From JAAXGX01 sp965203565 (lineage in GTDB: Bacteria; Acidobacteriota; Vicinamibacteria; Vicinamibacterales; UBA8438), in contig OZ241896.1 of assembly GCA_965203565.1 (NCBI GenBank), forward strand, positions 1,240,001 through 1,304,000: 64,000 nucleotides of DNA, in the 5' to 3' direction. Position numbers and translations under genes: made by a program. How positions within the stretch are numbered: the stretch's first letter is position 1; every line of letters begins with the position of its first letter. Positions 63,762 through 64,000 of this stretch are shown here, piece after piece. The notes beneath the pieces were generated by a model that saw nothing but the letters and a program-made list of their open reading frames with translations, was not told where the DNA came from and did no database searches.

Positions 63762-63944
63762 GCGTTCCGCCAGCGATACGCGCGACTGCGCGAGAACGAT
63801 CGGTCGCCTGACGAGATCTTCGGGCATCTCCAACAATACGCCGGCACGGGCGACGATCCCCGACGGCAGGCCGCCGCGCTGGCCGTCCTGTCGTACTTCT
63901 TCGAGCAGTGCGACATCTTCGAGGATCCGGGAGACGAGCCATGA
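63762..63944 (+). pseudogene. ABC-three-component-like gene, 3' fragment after IS3 element
   Basis: Frame in register with the 5' fragment: AFRQRYARLRENDRSPDEIF, later AALAVLSYFFEQCDIFEDPG, ending DEP and TGA. The VLSYFFEQCDIFE pattern recalls the small helical C-terminal component of ABC-three-component systems. Joined, the fragments encode about 92 residues. Overlaps the next gene by 4 nt. Confidence 0.55.
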
Positions 63945-64000
63945 TTCTGCCGTCGAAGCACATGCGAGCCGACCGCGCGCTGATCGGCGTCGGCGCCGAG
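63941..64000 (+). CDS. ABC-three-component middle component 6-like protein, start (cut by edge)
   Basis: Only 20 residues: MILPSKHMRADRALIGVGAE. This closely follows the start of middle component 6 proteins (MILPDKHI...LLGVGA) that link the ATPase and the effector in ABC-3C conflict systems. The ATG overlaps the stop of the preceding gene by 4 nt. Confidence 0.6.
   Translation, partial: MILPSKHMRADRALIGVGAE

Overview
This GC-rich window carries 11 kb+ of core housekeeping genes on each side of a complete, tightly packed division/cell-wall (dcw) cluster, followed from about 37.9 kb to the right edge by a defence island. MurE carries the DNPR signature of meso-diaminopimelate-type enzymes, the dcw order is Gram-negative-like, and the dnaG-rpoD-tRNA-zinc-ribbon and lepB-lepA-citrate synthase neighbourhoods fit an Acidobacteriota-like bacterium (possibly Vicinamibacteria). 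That placement is inference; there is no rRNA here.

Region 1 (1-11.8 kb): signal peptidase (cut by the edge) and LepA, citrate synthase, a GT2 glycosyltransferase, LarB, primase DnaG, sigma factor RpoD whose stop codon lies inside a CAU-anticodon tRNA, a CdsZ-type zinc-ribbon protein, and an unusual RNase H-AcpS fusion. Two copies of a 158-nt structured intergenic repeat sit at 5573 and 11132.

Region 2 (11.8-28.3 kb, minus strand): mraZ-rsmH-ftsL-ftsI-murE-murF-mraY-murD-ftsW-murG-murC-ftsQ-ftsA-ftsZ, mostly linked by 4-nt ATGA overlaps, headed by a near-consensus promoter and four TGG boxes spaced exactly 10 nt (candidate MraZ operator). murB and ddl are absent from their usual place. These genes make UDP-MurNAc-pentapeptide and lipid II and build the divisome; MurJ (flippase) lies nearby at 30.8 kb.

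Region 3 (28.3-37.8 kb): a divergent YchF-like NTPase, a secreted STN-like protein, O6-alkylguanine methyltransferase, MurJ, rhomboid protease, cupin, fused 2-oxoacid dehydrogenase E1 alpha/beta, a beta-propeller protein and a PhzF-like isomerase.

Region 4 (37.9-64 kb), defence island: a BPTD_3080-type restriction enzyme (37.9 kb) and its probable partner methyltransferase (52.0 kb) are split by about 11 kb containing a fused MNT-HEPN protein, a VapBC pair, toxin-antitoxin debris, and a full type III-B CRISPR effector operon (cmr1-6) preceded by a HEPN-CARF protein. No CRISPR array, cas6, cas1 or cas2 is in the window. A 106-109-nt duplication of a YgiT-like gene tail plus the methyltransferase start brackets the Cmr-containing segment. 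After the methyltransferase comes a candidate undescribed operon: a TIR-AAA ATPase (split by a clean ISL3 insertion with 8-bp target duplication), an unrecognised 316-residue protein and a DNA methyltransferase, joined by ATGA overlaps. A PIN-domain toxin pair and an ABC-three-component-like system (its first gene split by an IS3 element) finish the window.
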